The translations under genes and the position numbers were made by a program. 64,000 bases of DNA from Tenacibaculum dicentrarchi (GTDB lineage: Bacteria > Bacteroidota > Bacteroidia > Flavobacteriales > Flavobacteriaceae): the NCBI RefSeq assembly GCF_964036635.1, contig NZ_OZ038524.1, positions 260,001-324,000 of the forward strand, read 5' to 3'. Below, in pieces: positions 47,265 through 57,376 of this stretch; position 1 is the stretch's first letter; each line of letters begins with the position of its first letter. Below the pieces are notes generated by a model. That model ran no database searches. It had not been told where the DNA came from and saw nothing but the letters and a program-made list of their open reading frames with translations.

Positions 47265-48610
47265 TGGATTTAAAAGAAATACATAACGTCTATTTTATAG
47301 GAATTGGAGGTATTGGTATGAGTGCAATTGCACGTTATTTTTCTGTAAATGGAAAAAACGTATTTGGTTACGATAAAACATCAAGTCCGATTACAAAAAA
47401 ATTAACAACTATTGGCGTAAAAATTCATTTTGAAGATGGAGTGAAAAATATACCACTTTCTTGTTTAAACACTCAAAAAACACTGGTTGTTTACACACCT
47501 GCAATTCCGAGTACACATCAAGAGTTGACTTATTTTAAAAATAATGGCTTTACGATTTTAAAAAGAGCTGAAATTTTAGGTGAAATTACCAAAAACACTC
47601 AATGTTTAGCCGTTGCAGGAACACATGGTAAAACAACAACGTCGGCAATTTTAGGGCATATTATGCAGCCCGAAAAAGCAACGTCTTTTTTAGGTGGAAT
47701 TTCAGAAAATTACAATTCAAATTTAATTTTAGGAGAAGATAAAATATCGGTTGTAGAAGCTGATGAATTTGATAGATCATTTTTAAAATTATCGCCAAAT
47801 ATTGCTTGTATTACTTCTATGGATGCCGATCATTTAGATATTTATGGTGAAAATGAAATGCTACAAGAATCTTTTAAAGATTTTGCAAATAAGGTTTCTG
47901 ATACTTTAATTGTAGCAAAAGGACTGCCATTAAAAGGGCTAACTTATGCTGTCAATGAAGCTGCCGACTATAGGGCATATAACGTAAAAATAGGAACAGG
48001 TGCTTATGTTTTTGATGTAGATACTCCTACAGAAACTATAAAAAATATCACCTTTAATTTACCAGGGAAACACAACATGATGAACGCTTTAGCTGCTTTA
48101 GCAATGGCAGATGTTTATGGTGTTACGTTAGAAAATATTAAAAACCAGTTGAAAACTTTTACTGGGGTTCAGCGTAGATTTTCATATAAAATTAAAACGG
48201 AAAACTTAGTATTGATAGATGACTATGCACATCATCCAACAGAAATAAACGCTGTAATTACTTCGGTAAAGGAAATGTATCCTAACCAGAAAATATTAGG
48301 AGTTTTTCAACCTCATTTGTTTAGTAGAACTAAAGACTTTGTAGCTGACTTTGCTAAGGCTCTTTCGAGGTTTGATGACTTACTTTTGTTAGATATTTAT
48401 CCTGCAAGAGAATTACCTATAAAAGGGGTAACATCATCTTGGTTATTAGAAAAAGTAAAATTAAAAAATAAAATATTAATTTCTAAAGATAAATTAAGTG
48501 ACGAAATTTTAAAAAAAGGGTCTAATATTATAGTTATGATTGGTGCGGGGGATATCGGTTTATTGATAGATGGTATAAGAGATGATTTAATCCAAAAACA
48601 TAAAAATTAA
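47264..48610 (+). CDS. murC: UDP-MurNAc:L-alanine ligase
   Basis: 448 residues from a GTG start that shares its G with the murG stop. N-terminal GIGGIGMSAIARYF, P-loop AGTHGKTTTSAIL (about 117-129), EADEFDRSF and DDYAHHPTEI. First of the Mur amino-acid ligases, adding L-alanine. ddl, often next to murC, is absent here. Confidence 0.95.
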   Translation: MDLKEIHNVYFIGIGGIGMSAIARYFSVNGKNVFGYDKTSSPITKKLTTIGVKIHFEDGVKNIPLSCLNTQKTLVVYTPAIPSTHQELTYFKNNGFTILKRAEILGEITKNTQCLAVAGTHGKTTTSAILGHIMQPEKATSFLGGISENYNSNLILGEDKISVVEADEFDRSFLKLSPNIACITSMDADHLDIYGENEMLQESFKDFANKVSDTLIVAKGLPLKGLTYAVNEAADYRAYNVKIGTGAYVFDVDTPTETIKNITFNLPGKHNMMNALAALAMADVYGVTLENIKNQLKTFTGVQRRFSYKIKTENLVLIDDYAHHPTEINAVITSVKEMYPNQKILGVFQPHLFSRTKDFVADFAKALSRFDDLLLLDIYPARELPIKGVTSSWLLEKVKLKNKILISKDKLSDEILKKGSNIIVMIGAGDIGLLIDGIRDDLIQKHKN

Positions 48611-48612
48611 CA

Positions 48613-49356
48613 ATGAAAACAATAGCTACATACGTGTCTTTTTTCTTGTTGTTGCTTTTTTTAGGCTTTTTATATGGGTTCACAAGCAATAAAAACGGTT
48701 TAAAAGAAGTAAAAAACACAGTAGTTGAATTTGAAGAGGGTGATAATAACTTTTTGACACACAGTATGGTTGATAAAATGTTAATACAAAATAGTGGCTT
48801 TGTTAAAAATCAACGAAAAAGAGTAGTAAATTTACACTTTTTAGAAACGAATGTTTTAGGAAACCCTTATGTTGAAAAAGCAACTGTTTATTTGACCATT
48901 GATGGTGTATTGAAAACATTGATAAAACAGCGTAAACCAATAGCTCGTATTGTAAATGAACATGCGTCTTATTATATTGATGAATTTGGTGTCGAAATTC
49001 CATTATCATCAAATTTTTCGGCAAGAGTACCCTTAATATCAGGAGTAAGGAATAATCCGAAAGATATAAAGGAGCTAATACAGTTGATAAAAAAAATAGA
49101 AAACTATAATTTTTTTAGTAAAGAAATTGTAGCAATTCAAAAAAATAGAAAAAAGGAATATATATTTACCGTTCGTAGTGGTAGTTATAAAATAATTTTT
49201 GGAAAGCTTGAAAAAGAAGCAATTAAGTTTAAAAAATTAATCGCATTTTATAATAAAGCTTTGATTGATAAAACAATTAAAAAATATAAGACAATAAATG
49301 TAAAATACCACAACCAAGTTGTGTGCACAAAACAAAAGCAAGATGAAAAACAATAA
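48613..49356 (+). CDS. ftsQ: Cell division protein FtsQ
   Basis: 247 residues: one N-terminal membrane helix (about 6-24) and a periplasmic region with POTRA-like (about 35-110) and beta domains. Divergent, as FtsQ usually is; the call rests on topology and its place between murC and ftsA. It links FtsL and the septal synthases to the Z-ring. Its last 14 bp overlap ftsA. Confidence 0.88.
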   Translation: MKTIATYVSFFLLLLFLGFLYGFTSNKNGLKEVKNTVVEFEEGDNNFLTHSMVDKMLIQNSGFVKNQRKRVVNLHFLETNVLGNPYVEKATVYLTIDGVLKTLIKQRKPIARIVNEHASYYIDEFGVEIPLSSNFSARVPLISGVRNNPKDIKELIQLIKKIENYNFFSKEIVAIQKNRKKEYIFTVRSGSYKIIFGKLEKEAIKFKKLIAFYNKALIDKTIKKYKTINVKYHNQVVCTKQKQDEKQ

Positions 49357-50695
49357 AATAGCCGTTGGTTTAGATATTGGTACTACCAAAATTGTAGCAA
49401 TGATTGGTCGTAAGAATGAATACGACAAATTAGAGGTTTTGGGTATTGGTAAAGCTAAAAGTTTAGGTGTAAAACGTGGTGTTGTAAATAACATTACGCA
49501 AACAATTGAATCTATAGAACAAGCAGTTAATGAAGCACAAAGTATTTCAGGGCAGTCTATAGAAAATGTAGTGGTAGGTATTGCAGGACAACATATTAGA
49601 AGCTTACATCATAGCGATTATATTACACGTGAAAAATCAGATGTGGTAATTAGTGATACTGATATTGAAAGTCTAGTAGGGCAAGTACATAAATTAGTAA
49701 TGCTACCTGGTGAAGAAATTATTCATGTTTTACCACAAGAATTTAAAGTAGATAGTCAGTCAGATGTTAAAGAACCTATTGGAATGTATGGCGGACGATT
49801 AGAAGCTAATTTTCACGTAGTTGTTGGTCAAATATCTTCTATTAGAAATATCGGCAGATGCGTAAAAAGTGTTGGCTTAAATTTATCAGAAATAACTTTA
49901 GAGCCATTAGCATCGGCGGCAGCTGTGTTAAGTCAAGAAGAAAAAGAAGCAGGAGTTGCTTTAATTGATATTGGAGGAGGTACAACTGATTTAGCAATAT
50001 TTAAAGACGGTGTTATTCGTCATACAGCTGTAGTTCCTTTTGGAGGAAATGTAATTACTGAAGATATAAAAGAAGGTTGCTCAATTATTGAAAAGCAAGC
50101 CGAGTTATTAAAAGTGAAATTTGGTTCGGCATGGCCGGGAGAAAATAAAGAAACAGAAATTGTTTCTATACCTGGTTTAAGAGGCAGAGAACCAAAAGAA
50201 ATTACCCTTAAAAATTTATCGAAAATAATTCATGCAAGAGTACAAGAAATTATTGAGCATGTATATTTAGAAATAAAAAATTATGGGCATGAAACCGAAA
50301 AAGGAAAATTAATTGCAGGAATTGTATTAACAGGAGGAGGCTCTCAATTAAAACATTTAAGACAGTTAGTAGAATATATAACAGGAATGGACGTTCGTAT
50401 AGGATATCCAGATGAACATTTAGCAGATGATTCTGATCAAGCCTTATCTAGCCCTGCATACGCAACAGCTGTAGGATTACTAATGGAAGGACTAAAAAAA
50501 GAAGTCAAGGAAATACCCGAAGAATTAGTACCACCTGAAGTTGAAAACGAAATCGATAATGAAACGTTTTTAGAAGAAGAAAGAAAAAAAGAAGAAAAAG
50601 AAAGAGAAGAAAAAGAAAGAGAGAAAGAGAAATCTAAATCTTTTTTTGATAAATTTACAGAAAGATTTAAAGATTTCTTAGACAACGCAGAATAA
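49343..50695 (+). CDS. ftsA: Cell division protein FtsA
   Basis: 450 residues from the ATG at 49343; an upstream TTG at 49319 gives a non-conserved extension. Actin-like ATPase with VGLDIGTTKIVAMIG, ALIDIGGGTTDLAIF and IVLTGGGSQL. The C-terminus has a long Glu/Lys/Arg-rich linker (about 400-430) then the amphipathic helix SFFDKFTERFKDFLDN that anchors FtsZ to the membrane. Confidence 0.96.
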   Translation: MKNNKIAVGLDIGTTKIVAMIGRKNEYDKLEVLGIGKAKSLGVKRGVVNNITQTIESIEQAVNEAQSISGQSIENVVVGIAGQHIRSLHHSDYITREKSDVVISDTDIESLVGQVHKLVMLPGEEIIHVLPQEFKVDSQSDVKEPIGMYGGRLEANFHVVVGQISSIRNIGRCVKSVGLNLSEITLEPLASAAAVLSQEEKEAGVALIDIGGGTTDLAIFKDGVIRHTAVVPFGGNVITEDIKEGCSIIEKQAELLKVKFGSAWPGENKETEIVSIPGLRGREPKEITLKNLSKIIHARVQEIIEHVYLEIKNYGHETEKGKLIAGIVLTGGGSQLKHLRQLVEYITGMDVRIGYPDEHLADDSDQALSSPAYATAVGLLMEGLKKEVKEIPEELVPPEVENEIDNETFLEEERKKEEKEREEKEREKEKSKSFFDKFTERFKDFLDNAE

Positions 50696-50780
50696 GTTAT
50701 TATAAAAATAAAACAAAATAAAAAACACCTTTTATCCCCTCAAAATAGAAGTGTAAATAAAAATTATAAACAGGAAAGTT

Positions 50781-52661
50781 ATGAGCACAGAATTCAATAA
50801 CATTTCGTTCGATATGCCAAAAACACAGTCGAATGCTATTAAAGTGATTGGTGTTGGTGGGGGAGGAAGTAATGCGGTAGATCACATGTTTAGTAAGCAA
50901 ATTCACGGAGTAGATTTCGTAATTTGTAATACAGATGCACAAGCGTTAGAAAGCAGTCCGATTCCTAATAAAATTCAATTAGGTGCACACTTAACATCAG
51001 GGTTAGGTGCAGGTGCAAATCCTGATGTTGGAGCACAAGCAGCTGCCGAAAGTATTCAAGAAATTCAACAAATGCTAAGCACCCATACCAAAATGGTTTT
51101 TATTACTGCTGGTATGGGAGGTGGTACTGGTACTGGTGCTGCGCCTATTATTGCGAAAATAGCAAAAGATATGGATATTTTAACGGTAGGAATCGTTACA
51201 ATGCCATTTCAATTTGAAGGAAGAAGACGTAGTCAACAAGCACAAGATGGAATAGATGAACTTCGTAGTAATGTAGATTCTCTTATTGTTATTAATAACA
51301 ATAAATTAAGAGAAGTTTACGGAAACTTAGGATTTAAAGCTGGTTTTTCTAAAGCCGATGAGGTTTTAGCTACTGCTGCCAAAGGAATCGCAGAAGTAAT
51401 TACACACCACTATAAACAAAATATTGATTTACACGATGCTAAAACAGTACTTTCTAATAGTGGAACTGCTATTATGGGATCGGCAAAAGAATCAGGTGAA
51501 AATCGCGCTAAAAATGCCATTATAAAAGCCCTAGATTCTCCTTTACTTAATGATAATAAAATTACAGGTGCTAAAAACGTACTGTTGTTAATTATTTCAG
51601 GAGTTAATGAAGTAACTTTAGATGAAATAGGGGAAATTAATGAGCATATTCAAGATGAAGCTGGTTATGATGCCAATATTATTATGGGGGTTGGAGAAGA
51701 TGAAACCCTTGAAGATGGTATATCGGTAACAATTGTTGCTACAGGTTTTACTGCAGACCAACAAGGTACAATTACAAATACTGAAGTACCTAAAATTGTT
51801 CATACTTTAGAAGATGAAGACCCTACATCACATACCATTGCAAGCAGAAAAAAAGGCGCATCGGGTGTAAATGAACCACTTTCGGTAAACGAACCGCTTT
51901 CTTCCGATAAACCTCGTAGAGTTGTCACTGTTTTAAAGGATGATGATGACGAACAAGAAGTACCAAGGTTTAAATCAAATAGTCCTACGGATAATATAGC
52001 TGCTATAAATGTTGTTTATGATGAAATTACACCAGATACAGTTTCTGAAGATGATTTTATTATTACAAATATAGCCAATCAGGCAAGTGAATATAAAGAG
52101 GTACCGCAAGAACCTTTTGAGCAAGACTTATTATTTGATTTGCCTACAAATTCGTATGATCAGGTAGCTCCAAAAACCGAAACTCCTATTAACGAACCAA
52201 AGGAAAATACAAATTCTAATGCTTCAAAATCAAATCAGCAAGTTGAAAAACGCTATATTTTAGATACTTTTGATGCAGAACCAACAATTAGAAAAAGCTC
52301 AAACCCTGTAGCTAGAGAAGAAGTTGAAGAAGCATTGAGGTTTCAGGTAAGAACAAAAAAAGTACAAGACATTAATGAAAATGATGCGACAGCTGAAGAA
52401 ATATCTCCTTTAAGTATTACCATTTCGGAATTGCAAAAAAGAACGCAAGAACGACGTGATAAAATGAAAGGGTATAATTATAAATTTAATGACCAAGTAG
52501 GTAAAAATATTGATGAAATAGAGCGTCAGCCTGCTTATAAAAGATTAGGTGTCGATATTAATACGGATTCATCAATTAGTAAATCAGACACGAAATTAAA
52601 TACAGAAAACAACAAATTATCACGTTCAAATAATTCATTTTTACACGATAATGTAGATTAA
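50781..52661 (+). CDS. ftsZ: Cell division protein FtsZ with long C-terminal linker
   Basis: 626 residues. Tubulin-like GTPase core about 1-325: [10 protein letters not shown], the [10 protein letters not shown] signature and the T7 loop region. Most FtsZ proteins are near 380-400; here a disordered Asp/Glu/Asn-rich linker of about 250 residues precedes the conserved terminal peptide QPAYKRLGV (about 583-591), which is followed by another 35 residues. It forms the Z-ring and is the last gene of the cluster, with a terminator after it. Confidence 0.96.
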   Translation: MSTEFNNISFDMPKTQSNAIKVIGVGGGGSNAVDHMFSKQIHGVDFVICNTDAQALESSPIPNKIQLGAHLTSGLGAGANPDVGAQAAAESIQEIQQMLSTHTKMVFITAGMGGGTGTGAAPIIAKIAKDMDILTVGIVTMPFQFEGRRRSQQAQDGIDELRSNVDSLIVINNNKLREVYGNLGFKAGFSKADEVLATAAKGIAEVITHHYKQNIDLHDAKTVLSNSGTAIMGSAKESGENRAKNAIIKALDSPLLNDNKITGAKNVLLLIISGVNEVTLDEIGEINEHIQDEAGYDANIIMGVGEDETLEDGISVTIVATGFTADQQGTITNTEVPKIVHTLEDEDPTSHTIASRKKGASGVNEPLSVNEPLSSDKPRRVVTVLKDDDDEQEVPRFKSNSPTDNIAAINVVYDEITPDTVSEDDFIITNIANQASEYKEVPQEPFEQDLLFDLPTNSYDQVAPKTETPINEPKENTNSNASKSNQQVEKRYILDTFDAEPTIRKSSNPVAREEVEEALRFQVRTKKVQDINENDATAEEISPLSITISELQKRTQERRDKMKGYNYKFNDQVGKNIDEIERQPAYKRLGVDINTDSSISKSDTKLNTENNKLSRSNNSFLHDNVD

Positions 52662-52685
52662 TAAAAATGTCTTTTTAAAATATTT

Positions 52686-52714
52686 AAAAATTCCTGTTTA
52701 ATCGGGAATTTTTT
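52686..52714 (+). terminator. Terminator after ftsZ
   Basis: AAAAATTCC...GGAATTTTT stem with a short loop and T run. Confidence 0.85.
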
Positions 52715-52731
52715 AACTAAAAAATAAAAAA

Positions 52732-53178
52732 ATGGGATTGCAAAAACAAGTAATAGAACAAATGAAAGTAGCTATGAAAGCAAAAGATACCGTTGCTTTA
52801 ACGGCGCTTAGAGCTTTAAAATCGGCTTTTATGATTGCAAATACTCAAACATCAGTAGGAGAAATATCAGAAGAAGAAGCACTTAAAATTATTCAAAAAC
52901 AAGTGAAACAACGTAAAGATAGTGCTGCTGTTTTTACCCAACAAAAAAGAGATGATTTAGCAAAGCCAGAACTTGAAGAAGCAGCAGTTTTAGAGCAGTT
53001 CTTACCTGAGGCTTTATCCGAAGAAGAAATTGCAAAAGTAGTAGCTGAGGTTATCGCCAAAACAAAGGCAACAGGAATGAAAGATATGGGGAAAGTTATG
53101 GGAATGGCATCAAAAGAATTAGCAGGAAAAGCCGATGGCACAACAATATCAGCAATTGTTAAAAAAACATTAGCTTAA
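52732..53178 (+). CDS. GatB/YqeY domain protein
   Basis: 148 residues, the full YqeY length. It is largely helical with the typical ALRALKSAFMIANTQ, ALKIIQKQVKQRKDSA and GKVMGMASKELAGKADG. It resembles the tail domain of GatB that contacts tRNA, but its own role is not established. It directly precedes a tRNA-Arg gene. Confidence 0.92.
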   Translation: MGLQKQVIEQMKVAMKAKDTVALTALRALKSAFMIANTQTSVGEISEEEALKIIQKQVKQRKDSAAVFTQQKRDDLAKPELEEAAVLEQFLPEALSEEEIAKVVAEVIAKTKATGMKDMGKVMGMASKELAGKADGTTISAIVKKTLA

Positions 53179-53193
53179 ATTTTAAGTTAAAAT

Positions 53194-53267
53194 GGCTGCG
53201 TAGTTCAACTGGATAGAATATCAGATTTCGGCTCTGATGGTTGGGAGTTCGAATCTCTTCGCAGTCA
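53194..53267 (+). tRNA. tRNA-Arg (TCG)
   Basis: 74 bases. Acceptor GGCTGCG/CGCAGTC, anticodon stem TCAGA/TCTGA with loop TTTCGGC (anticodon TCG), T-loop GAGTTCGAATCTC, discriminator A. CCA not encoded. Confidence 0.95.
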
Positions 53268-53275
53268 CAAAAATA

Positions 53276-53310
53276 AAAAGCAATAATCTTATTTTAAGGT
53301 TATTGCTTTA
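53276..53310 (+). terminator. Terminator after tRNA-Arg
   Basis: AAAAGCAATAA...TTATTGCTTT stem around a T/A-rich loop. Confidence 0.8.
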
Positions 53311-53375
53311 TTGTTTCCTGAAAAGAGTTGTGTTGTAAAACTGTTTCCTTGTGAAATTAAAACTCTAAAAACACA

Positions 53376-54008
53376 TTAAAGCTCTAATATTTTTATCTGA
53401 TTTCTATGTAATTCAATTTTGGATTCTCTTTCTAACGCTTTTAAAAGCCGAGAAATTACAACTCTTGAGCTGTGTAAATCGTTAGCTATTTGTAGGTGAG
53501 TAACATTTAAAACATCATTTCCAACAACCATTGCTTTATCTTTTAAGTATTTTAATAAACGGTCGTTCATGTTTAAAAAAGCGATAGAATCGACCGCTTC
53601 AATAAATTCATTAAGCCTTGAATGATAGCTTTGTAAAATATATTCTTGCCAGCTTTTATATTTAGTAAACCATTCCGACATTTTAGTTTTTGGAATCATT
53701 AGCACCGTAACATCGGTTTCGGTAACGGCTTTAATTTTACTTTTGGTTTCGTTGATACAACAGGAAAGTGTCATGGCGCAGGTGTCGCCTTTTTCAATGT
53801 AGTATAACACCAATTCATCGCCGTCTTTGTCTTCTCTTAAAACTTTAATTGCTCCGCTAAGAATTAACGGAATAGAAAAGATAGCGCTATCGGCATCAAT
53901 GATTACCGTATTTTCTTTAAACTCTTTATATACTGCTACGCTGGCTATCTGTTCAAGTAAAGCATCTTCAAATAAATAGTCGTAATGCTGTTGTAGTTTT
54001 TCTATCAA
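53376..54008 (-). CDS. Crp/Fnr-family transcriptional regulator
   Basis: 210 residues from a TTG start. Cyclic-nucleotide-binding-like beta roll (about 15-115), dimer helix, then a winged helix with recognition segment LQIANDLHSSRVVISRLLKALE. The Cys cluster TCAMTLSCC at about residues 75-83 sits where ligand would bind, suggesting redox or metal sensing rather than cAMP, but the E. coli Fnr cluster pattern is absent. Divergent from a CBS-domain gene 109 bp away, its possible target. Confidence 0.88.
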   Translation of the reverse strand: MIEKLQQHYDYLFEDALLEQIASVAVYKEFKENTVIIDADSAIFSIPLILSGAIKVLREDKDGDELVLYYIEKGDTCAMTLSCCINETKSKIKAVTETDVTVLMIPKTKMSEWFTKYKSWQEYILQSYHSRLNEFIEAVDSIAFLNMNDRLLKYLKDKAMVVGNDVLNVTHLQIANDLHSSRVVISRLLKALERESKIELHRNQIKILEL

Positions 54009-54117
54009 TTTTAATGATTTTTAGCCGATAATTTACAAAAAAATAAAAGAATAATAGCTGATTTTAGTTTGCTTTTAAATTGATTTAATTGCTGAAATTT
54101 ATACTGATAAATAAAAT

Positions 54118-54540
54118 ATGATGAATAAAAATACAAAAGTTTCAGAAATAATGACTAAAAATGTACTTACTTTAAGTACTTCGGATGATTTAATGACAGC
54201 AGAAAAGTTGTTTAAAAAAGAAAAAATACGGCATATTCCTGTTGTTATTGATTCAAAAATAAAAGGAATGTTAAGTTATACCGATTTATTAAGAATAAGT
54301 TTTGCTGATGCTATTTATGATGATGAAAACGAGGTAGATGCTGTGGTTTATAATATGTTTACTATTGAACAAGTGATGGCAAAAAATTTGATTTCTGTAG
54401 ACTCGTCTACAACGGTAAAAGAGGTGGCTAAAATTTTAGCAAAAAAAGAATTTCACGCTTTGCCTGTTGTTGACAACAATGAATTGGTAGGAATTGTTAC
54501 GAGTACCGATTTAATTAATTATTTAATCGCACAGTTTTAA
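54118..54540 (+). CDS. Tandem CBS-domain protein
   Basis: 140 residues made almost entirely of two CBS motifs (about 7-60: VSEIMTKNVLTLS, RHIPVV; about 78-138: VMAKNLISVDSS, FHALPVVD, GIVTSTDLINYL). CBS pairs bind adenosyl ligands and report energy state; here no effector domain is attached. Divergent from the Crp-family regulator. The two consecutive ATG codons at 54118 make the exact start uncertain by one residue. Confidence 0.9.
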   Translation: MMNKNTKVSEIMTKNVLTLSTSDDLMTAEKLFKKEKIRHIPVVIDSKIKGMLSYTDLLRISFADAIYDDENEVDAVVYNMFTIEQVMAKNLISVDSSTTVKEVAKILAKKEFHALPVVDNNELVGIVTSTDLINYLIAQF

Positions 54541-54567
54541 GTAGTCGTTTTAATAAAAATTTATCAT

Positions 54568-54599
54568 AAAAAAGGAAGCTGAAAAAGCCTCCTTTTTTT
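54568..54599. terminator. Bidirectional terminator between CBS gene and rpe
   Basis: AAAAAAGGA...TCCTTTTTT stem with inner AGC/GCC pairing, between convergent genes. Confidence 0.85.
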
Positions 54600-54624
54600 A
54601 TGTTTTTTGATAAAATTAAACTTT

Positions 54625-55281
54625 TTAATTAATCAAATTTTTTAAATTTTCAATAGTTTCTGTAGGATTATCACTTTTAAAAACATAGCTACCTGCTACA
54701 AGTACATTTGCACCTGCTTCAATAAGTTTGTTAGCATTTTTATCGGTTACACCACCATCAATTTCTATTTTACATTCTGAATTAGAAAATTCAATTAAAT
54801 GTTTTAACTGACTTACTTTCTTATAGGTGTTTTCAATGAATGATTGCCCTCCAAAACCTGGATTTACACTCATAATACATACCATATCTAAGTCTTGAAT
54901 AATATCTTCTAAAACAGCAATTGGTGTGTGCGGATTTAATGCTACACCAGCTTTCATTCCTGCTGCTTTAATTGCTTGAATTGTTCTGTGTAAGTGTGTA
55001 CAAGCTTCATAATGTACAGTTAAAATATCTGCTCCTAAATCGGCAAAAATTTCAATATATTGGTCAGGGTTAACAATCATTAAATGCACGTCGATTGTTT
55101 TTGTTGCGTGTTTTGCAATTGCTTTTAAAACAGGCATTCCGAAAGATATGTTTGGTACAAATACACCATCCATAATATCAATATGAAACCAATCGGCATC
55201 ACTATTATTTACCATTTCGATGTCTCTTTGTAGGTTAGCAAAATCTGCTGCTAATACTGAAGGTGCAATTAAATTACTCAT
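54625..55281 (-). CDS. rpe: Ribulose-phosphate 3-epimerase
   Basis: 218 residues, TIM barrel. APSVLAADFANLQ, HIDIMDGVFVPNISFG (metal-binding His and Asp), HLMIVNPDQYIE, MSVNPGFGGQSFI and EIDGGVT. It interconverts ribulose-5-P and xylulose-5-P in the pentose phosphate pathway. A TATCTTTG box lies upstream. Single-gene unit. Confidence 0.96.
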   Translation of the reverse strand: MSNLIAPSVLAADFANLQRDIEMVNNSDADWFHIDIMDGVFVPNISFGMPVLKAIAKHATKTIDVHLMIVNPDQYIEIFADLGADILTVHYEACTHLHRTIQAIKAAGMKAGVALNPHTPIAVLEDIIQDLDMVCIMSVNPGFGGQSFIENTYKKVSQLKHLIEFSNSECKIEIDGGVTDKNANKLIEAGANVLVAGSYVFKSDNPTETIENLKNLIN

Positions 55282-55307
55282 TAATTTATTGTTGTGTTGT
55301 TAGTTGG

Positions 55308-55315
55308 CAAAGATA
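55308..55315 (-). promoter_or_regulatory. -7 box of rpe
   Basis: TATCTTTG on the minus strand, 26 bp before the ATG. A TTTG lies 26 bp further upstream, wider than usual spacing. Confidence 0.5.
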
Positions 55316-55388
55316 AATAATTAGTGTTATAAAAAAATAATCAAATGTTTTTTATAATGCAAATGTATAAATAGGAGTTCTAGTTTTT

Positions 55389-55460
55389 TAGCCCTGATAG
55401 AGGCGGCATCCTTTTTTGAAGAATGAAAAAAAGATATAGCCGAAAGCAGGAAATAGCTTC
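55389..55460 (+). repeat. Dispersed structured repeat, copy D
   Basis: 72-bp copy, from TAGCCCTGATAG to AATAGCTTC. Left arm CCTG (55393-55396) pairs with CAGG (55447-55450). The central arm differs from copies A-C: GGCATCCTTTTTT...AAAAAAAGATATAGCC. Confidence 0.8.
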
Positions 55461-55464
55461 AAAT

Positions 55465-55500
55465 AAAAAAACTCTCAAAAATTAATTTGAGAGTTTTTAC
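55465..55500 (-). terminator. Terminator of rpoD
   Basis: 13-bp perfect stem AAAAACTCTCAAA/TTTGAGAGTTTTT, 29 bp past the rpoD stop. Confidence 0.92.
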
Positions 55501-55528
55501 TGATAATTTAAATATTTAAAATAATTGA

Positions 55529-56392
55529 TTACCCTAAGTAAGTCATTAAAATTTTACTACGAGAGGTATGTTTTAATCTGCGGATAGCTTTTTCTTTAAT
55601 TTGACGAACACGCTCACGAGTTAAATCGAAAGTTTCACCAATTTCTTCAAGAGTCATTGGTTGGTGTTCTCCTAAACCAAAATATAATTTAACAACATCA
55701 GCCTCACGAGGCGTTAATGTTTCTAAGGCACGGTTAATTTCAATACGTAATGAGTCGTGTAATAAAGTTTTATCTGGGTTTGGAGATTCACCAGAGTTTA
55801 ATACATCATATAAATTAGAATCTTCACCTTCAATTAAAGGAGCATCCATTGATACGTGACGACCAGAGTTTTTCATAGATTCTTTAACGTCATTCACAGT
55901 CATGTCTAACTTTTTAGCAATTTCTTCAGGACTTGGAGGTCTTTCGTTTTCTTGCTCTAAAAAGGCGTACATTTTGTTAATTTTATTGATAGAACCAATT
56001 TTATTTAACGGTAAACGTACAATACGAGATTGTTCAGCTAATGCTTGTAAAATTGATTGACGAATCCACCAAACAGCGTATGAAATAAACTTAAAACCAC
56101 GAGTTTCATCAAAACGTTTAGCTGCTTTAATTAAACCTAAGTTACCTTCGTTAATTAAATCAGGTAACGTTAAACCTTGATTTTGATATTGTTTAGCAAC
56201 CGAAACAACGAAACGTAAGTTAGCTTTAGTTAATTTTTCTAATGCTCTTTGGTCACCAGCTTTAATTCTTTGTGCTAATTCTACTTCTTCATCAGCAGTA
56301 ATTAAATCTACTTTTCCTATTTCTTGTAAATATTTATCTAAAGAGGCAGTTTCTCTATTGGTAACCTGCTTGGTAATTTTAAGTTGTCTCAT
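55529..56392 (-). CDS. rpoD: Primary RNA polymerase sigma factor (short Bacteroidota type)
   Basis: 287 residues. Region 1.2 ([15 protein letters not shown]), 2.1-2.4 ([36 protein letters not shown]), 3 and 4.2 ([30 protein letters not shown]). It lacks region 1.1 and the non-conserved insert of E. coli RpoD, as is standard for this phylum, and should recognise the TTTG/TAnnTTTG promoters seen here. Divergent from the first ECF-like sigma gene. Confidence 0.95.
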   Translation of the reverse strand: MRQLKITKQVTNRETASLDKYLQEIGKVDLITADEEVELAQRIKAGDQRALEKLTKANLRFVVSVAKQYQNQGLTLPDLINEGNLGLIKAAKRFDETRGFKFISYAVWWIRQSILQALAEQSRIVRLPLNKIGSINKINKMYAFLEQENERPPSPEEIAKKLDMTVNDVKESMKNSGRHVSMDAPLIEGEDSNLYDVLNSGESPNPDKTLLHDSLRIEINRALETLTPREADVVKLYFGLGEHQPMTLEEIGETFDLTRERVRQIKEKAIRRLKHTSRSKILMTYLG

Positions 56393-56590
56393 CGTAATTA
56401 AGTACTTTTTTAATTCATCATTCGTCCTTACACTATATTATACGTAGTATTGTTTGTAAATGTTACAAAAAAAATAATTATTTTTTAAAAGATACTTAAC
56501 TACCCTTGGTCTACACAAAATGCTGTTTTATCTCGTTTAAAAATTTAAAGAGTTATTATTTATTTAATTTATAATATAAATCAGACGACT

Positions 56591-57157
56591 ATGAATGCAA
56601 CAGCTACAAAAATAACAGATGAAGATTTAGTTTACCAAATTGTTCGTACAAATAATACTGCTTTATTTGGTGTATTATATAATCGGTTTTCTAGAATGGT
56701 TTTTTATAAATGTTATGGATTTTCTAAAAATAAACAGGAAGCCGAAGATTTAATGCATGATGTTTTTATCAGATTATTTATTAAATTAAAAACGTTTAAA
56801 GGAACATCTAAATTTTCAGCATGGTTGTATTCTTTTACGTATAATTTTTGTGTAAATTATGTGCAAAGAAACAGTTATAAAAAGAATGCAAAAATTACTG
56901 TTATAACAGACCGAATTAAAGACGAAAATATTAAAGACGAAAAAGAAGGAGCTTTATTTTTAGAATTAAAATCAATTCGATTAGCAAAAGCATTTCGTAT
57001 GATTGCTGTTTCTGAAAAGAAGATTTTACTAATGAAATATCAGGACGATATGAGTATCAAAGAAATATCAAATACATTAAATATAGGGAATAGTGCTGTA
57101 AAAATGCGTTTAAAACGTGCTAAAGATAAAATCTCAGAAATTTATAAGAACTTGTAA
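56591..57157 (+). CDS. ECF-like RNA polymerase sigma factor (copy 1)
   Basis: 188 residues. Region 2 (FGVLYNRFSRMVFYKCYGFSKNKQEAEDLMHDVFIRLF, split by eye into 2.1-2.2) and region 4 (ILLMKYQDDMSIKEISNTLN, then SAVKMRLKRAKDKI). No anti-sigma factor with a membrane helix is adjacent. The second copy 220 bp downstream shares most residues by eye, so this is a tandem duplication. The signal it answers is unknown. Confidence 0.9.
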   Translation: MNATATKITDEDLVYQIVRTNNTALFGVLYNRFSRMVFYKCYGFSKNKQEAEDLMHDVFIRLFIKLKTFKGTSKFSAWLYSFTYNFCVNYVQRNSYKKNAKITVITDRIKDENIKDEKEGALFLELKSIRLAKAFRMIAVSEKKILLMKYQDDMSIKEISNTLNIGNSAVKMRLKRAKDKISEIYKNL

Positions 57158-57376
57158 ATCTTTATTTTAGTGTTTTTTTTAATAATTATTATTTCTTCAA
57201 TTACTAATTGTTTTTTAGTCTTAAAAATTAATGTGTAATAATTGTTATTTAAAACTAAATATCAATTAAAGAATTATTAAATTAGCTCTTTTATAAAAAA
57301 TGAAGGTGACCTTTTTAAAAAAAAAGTGTCTCACTAATTGTAAGTCGAACTATAAATTAAGAACCAAACTTAACTA

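Noticed and set aside
56530..57376. Shared upstream motif of the two sigma genes (GACGACTAT versus GTCGAACTAT)
   Set aside because: Too short and poorly aligned to claim autoregulation.
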